Source: Rhodocytophaga rosea
GTDB lineage: Bacteria; Bacteroidota; Bacteroidia; Cytophagales; 172606-1
Direction: 5' to 3'
DNA: 64,000 nt
Assembly (NCBI RefSeq): GCF_010119975.1
Contig: NZ_CP048222.1
Coordinates: 868,001-932,000 of the forward strand
Notes under the pieces: generated by a model
Databases searched by the model: none
What the model was told of the DNA's origin: nothing
The model's input: the letters and a program-made list of their open reading frames with translations, nothing else
Translations under genes and position numbers: made by a program
Shown: positions 61,451 through 64,000 of the stretch, piece by piece
Layout: the number at the start of each line of letters is the position of its first letter
Numbering within the stretch: position 1 is the stretch's first letter

Positions 61451-62713
61451 ATGCCACGCAATATATGGATTGTAATCCTGATCTTCTTTGTATTTTTCAT
61501 TATTTCCTTCCTCACCAATATTCTCGGCCCTATCATTCCCGATATTATTGATAGCTTCAAGCTGAGTATAGGATTTGCCGGCTTTTTACCTTTTGCCTTT
61601 TTTATAGCCTATGGAATCATGTCCATTCCGGCTGGTATTCTACTGGAGAAGTATTCAGCAAAACCTTTGATGCTGGCTGCTTTTTTTATGGCTTTCGGCG
61701 GTGCATTCATGTTCGCTTTATTTCCCACATTTACGGTAGCCATGTTCTCTTTATTTTCTATCGGTATAGGAATGGCTATTCTTCAGGTGGTTATCAATCC
61801 CTTATTGCGGCAGGCAGGCGGAGAAGAACATTTCGCTTTTAACTCAGTGCTTGCCCAGTTGTTCTTTGGAGCAGCTTCATTTATTAGTCCTCTATTATAT
61901 AGTTATCTGGTACAAAACCTGCACAGTTCCAACACTTCTGCTCCTATAGAATTATTCAATACGCTGGTGAGTCCGGATTTAAAATGGGTATCCTTATACT
62001 GGGTATTTGCCGCTACAGCCCTAGTCGCCGCCATTATTATTCAACTGGTAAAATTCCCGAAGGTAGAACTTAAAGAAGATGAAAAGATTGATACTGGTGC
62101 AGCATTCAAAGATTTACTGGGAAACCGCATTGTGCTGCTATTCTTTCTGGGCATATTTTCATATGTTGGCACCGAACAGGGCGTTGCCAACTGGACCTCC
62201 AAATTTCTGCAAACTTATCATAGCGTAGATCCTTCTACCACTGGTGCCACCGTCATTTCTTACTTCTGGGGACTGCTTACCATTGGGTGTTTGCTGGGAC
62301 TTGTATTACTAAAACTGCTCGACAGCCGTACTGTACTGGTTATTTTCAGTGGCGGTGCTATTCTCTCGCTGGCTGCTGCCCTATTTGGACCTACGCAGGT
62401 AGCCTTACTTGCTTTTCCACTTACTGGTTTTTTTGCATCCGTGATGTGGTCGATTATTGTCTCGCTCGCACTTAATTCTGTACGCCAGCATCATGGCACT
62501 TTTGCAGGAATTTTATGTACTGGCATTGCCGGTGGAGCGGTTGTGCCTCTAATTGTTGGGGGTATTGCCGAATTGACTGGCTTGAAAGTAGCCATGCTAT
62601 TTTTGTTTATACCACTTGGATATATATTCAGTATCGGTATATGGGCAAGGCCGCTTATTAAAAATGCCACCATCAAACATTTCAGCGAATTATTCAAACC
62701 CAGCCAGGTTTAA
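61451..62713 (+). CDS. MFS sugar permease, FucP/FHS-like
   Basis: 420 residues with about 12 transmembrane helices in two six-helix halves and a cytoplasmic loop (LKEDEKIDTGAAFKDLLGN). FHS-type features include PIIPDIIDSFKLSIGFAG, FFIAYGIMSIPAGILLEKYSAK, IGMAILQVVINPLLRQAGGEE and FSYVGTEQGVANW. It should take up the sugar used by the cluster at 57.5-61.3 kb by proton symport. The substrate is not readable. Confidence 0.88.
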   Translation: MPRNIWIVILIFFVFFIISFLTNILGPIIPDIIDSFKLSIGFAGFLPFAFFIAYGIMSIPAGILLEKYSAKPLMLAAFFMAFGGAFMFALFPTFTVAMFSLFSIGIGMAILQVVINPLLRQAGGEEHFAFNSVLAQLFFGAASFISPLLYSYLVQNLHSSNTSAPIELFNTLVSPDLKWVSLYWVFAATALVAAIIIQLVKFPKVELKEDEKIDTGAAFKDLLGNRIVLLFFLGIFSYVGTEQGVANWTSKFLQTYHSVDPSTTGATVISYFWGLLTIGCLLGLVLLKLLDSRTVLVIFSGGAILSLAAALFGPTQVALLAFPLTGFFASVMWSIIVSLALNSVRQHHGTFAGILCTGIAGGAVVPLIVGGIAELTGLKVAMLFLFIPLGYIFSIGIWARPLIKNATIKHFSELFKPSQV

Positions 62714-62731
62714 TTTAATTCTGCTACTCTT

Positions 62732-63280
62732 CTATTGACTTAACCGGTACATCACATCTGTCCTCAACACATATTTGATTCCCCGGCTTACTTCCCTGCC
62801 GGAATGATAGAGATCATGGAAGAAAATTAACGCCATACCTTGCTTTGGTTCTATCCAGAAATCCTGAAAAGTGGTTTCTCCTCCCTCAAAATCATCATTC
62901 AGGTAAATCATAAACGTAACAAAACTGACTTCTTCAGCATTGCGGATATAACTCTGGTCGAAGTGTCCCCTGAACTGCTGCCCTGGCTCATAGCGGTAAA
63001 AGCGGAATAATTCATTAAAGCCAATAGCTGTACTATTCCCAATTTTCTCTGGAATAAATGGTTTTGCTTTTTCCCATAATAGTTGAGCTAAAGCCTCATT
63101 ATTATACAAAACCCGGTTATTATTACGGACTTGGGTCAGTACTCTTTGTCCGCTTTCTGTATTCACTTTGGCTATCTCATACCCTACTTCCTCACTTAGG
63201 GAAATATAGTGCTCACATTCTTCTTTTGAAAGAAAGTTTTCCACAGTAAAAATCTTTTCGGTATGCTGACGGCTCTTCAT
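62732..63280 (-). CDS. Prolyl-4-hydroxylase-like 2-oxoglutarate/Fe(II) oxygenase
   Basis: 182 residues from the ATG at 63280 (a GTG two codons upstream is in frame). The double-stranded beta-helix core has the iron ligands HxD in RGHFDQSYIRN and the distal His in IFFHDLYHSGREV, with the 2-oxoglutarate-binding residue in RGIKYVLRTDVMYR. FLSKEECEHYISLSEEVGY is the usual P4Hc N-terminus. It hydroxylates a protein or small molecule. Short size and no signal peptide suggest a cytoplasmic enzyme. It is convergent with the permease. Confidence 0.9.
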   Translation of the reverse strand: MKSRQHTEKIFTVENFLSKEECEHYISLSEEVGYEIAKVNTESGQRVLTQVRNNNRVLYNNEALAQLLWEKAKPFIPEKIGNSTAIGFNELFRFYRYEPGQQFRGHFDQSYIRNAEEVSFVTFMIYLNDDFEGGETTFQDFWIEPKQGMALIFFHDLYHSGREVSRGIKYVLRTDVMYRLSQ

Positions 63281-63303
63281 TTTCACATCTAATTACTTAA
63301 TTC

Positions 63304-64000
63304 CTATATTACCACGTTGGAAGGTTCATCCTCCACTCCTTTCTTATTGATCTGGTGCTGAATCGTCTTTCTGCCGATTAATAAAACCAGTAAGCCGCAT
63401 ACGGCACAAATGCCCATCATACCCACCATTGGCAAAGCAGATGTATCGTGCCAGATACTTACGGCTGCAGAAACCAGGGCACCGATGCTCATCCGGAAAC
63501 TGCCCATTAGAGCGGATGCACTTCCGGCATGTTTGCTGAACGGAGCCAGTGCCAATGCCGATGCATTAGGGGAAGTAAGCCCTTGTCCGGTCAGAAAAAT
63601 GAACATCAATAAAATGAGGCTATACTGGCCATACCAGCCAAAATACGTTCCCGTAACTAGAATAACACCAATTATGTTCTGGTACAATAAGGCAATATAG
63701 ATTAGTTGCTGGCTGGAAAACCACTTGAGAAAAATATGATTCAACTGGCTTGAGCCAATCATGGCAAAGGCCAGAAACGCAAATATCCACCCGAACTCTT
63801 GTTCATTTACCTTATAAATATTCATAAACACATCCGGCGAACCAGAAATAAAAGCAAAGGGTGCAGAAGAGGCAATACCTCCCACCAGAGCGTATACCAG
63901 AAATTGCGCCTGTTTAAGTACCGTAAAGAAGTTTATCAGTACTGGTTTCGGCTTTAAAGACAGAGAGCTATCGCTGGTTTTCCCTTCAGGCAATACATAA
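63304..64000 (-). CDS. MFS multidrug transporter, Bcr/CflA-like (truncated by the window edge)
   Basis: Only the C-terminal half is in the window; the frame stays open to the last base, so the start lies beyond 64000. About six transmembrane helices are visible. Landmarks are GGIASSAPFAFISGSPDVFMNIYKV, a typical Bcr/CflA half, QGLTSPNASALALAPFSKHAGSASALMGSFR with the second-half proline-rich signature, and a polar C-terminus (KKGVEDEPSNVVI). The family exports drugs or small metabolites. It ends 24 bases before the oxygenase start. Confidence 0.85.
   Translation of the reverse strand, partial: YVLPEGKTSDSSLSLKPKPVLINFFTVLKQAQFLVYALVGGIASSAPFAFISGSPDVFMNIYKVNEQEFGWIFAFLAFAMIGSSQLNHIFLKWFSSQQLIYIALLYQNIIGVILVTGTYFGWYGQYSLILLMFIFLTGQGLTSPNASALALAPFSKHAGSASALMGSFRMSIGALVSAAVSIWHDTSALPMVGMMGICAVCGLLVLLIGRKTIQHQINKKGVEDEPSNVVI

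Overview
The window looks like chromosomal DNA of a Bacteroidota member, most likely order Cytophagales (a Rhodocytophaga-like organism is my guess, not proven). The basis is the family content: DUF5686 and CarboxypepD_reg outer-membrane proteins, a GLPGLI-type protein next to a TonB-dependent receptor, two LytS/LytTR pairs, DUF1599 beside folP, an LruC-domain lipoprotein, and AT-rich spacers. No rRNA, tRNA or CRISPR array was seen.

Layout. 1-8 kb: DUF5686 outer-membrane protein, a large FAD/Fe-S oxidase, and a secreted heparinase-like lyase, followed by a 75-base ABC-ATPase remnant. 8-13.6 kb: a LytS/LytTR pair, a thioredoxin-reductase-like ferredoxin-NADP reductase with a 2Fe-2S ferredoxin, then a long AT-rich spacer and an unusual protein joining a TIR/deoxyribosyltransferase-like domain to a UvrD-type Tudor-like tail. 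14-20 kb: housekeeping core with a histidine kinase, dnaA, DUF1599, folP and the diadenylate cyclase cdaA. 20-27 kb: a TonB-dependent receptor and GLPGLI-like protein, divergent from a histidine kinase/OmpR regulator pair; the gap between them holds a tandem 10-bp repeat that could be the regulator's site. 27-38.5 kb: small unknown proteins, a radical SAM/SPASM protein, an ECF sigma factor overlapping a predicted anti-sigma/VWA fusion, a YD-repeat-like lipoprotein, an R2K ATP-grasp protein, a second LytS/LytTR pair, a Gfo/Idh/MocA oxidoreductase and an S41 peptidase.

38.7-52.4 kb: an IS5-family (IS427-like) element cuts an RDD membrane-protein gene with a clean TA duplication. A FAD monooxygenase with twin palindromic operators follows, then a TIGR01777 oxidoreductase, a TonB receptor/lipoprotein pair, a MoxR ATPase, gluconokinase, the LruC lipoprotein, and a complete IS3-family element with 3-bp target duplication. 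52.5-57.2 kb: a LysM lytic transglycosylase, a SCO copper chaperone with a one-base frameshift, and a TPR lipoprotein. 57.5-62.7 kb: a plus-strand carbohydrate catabolic cluster (HPS/KGPDC-type TIM barrel, two dehydrogenases, a sugar isomerase/epimerase, an FHS-type MFS permease). The window ends with a prolyl-4-hydroxylase-like oxygenase and a truncated MFS transporter.

The strongest candidates for something new are the TIR-like/Tudor fusion (12.3 kb), the anti-sigma/VWA fusion (29.7 kb) and the carbohydrate cluster with a dehydrogenase that lacks its structural zinc cysteines. The best-supported direct observations are the two precisely delimited IS insertions, the SCO frameshift, the twin operators at 40.3 kb and the 10-bp tandem repeat at 24.4 kb.
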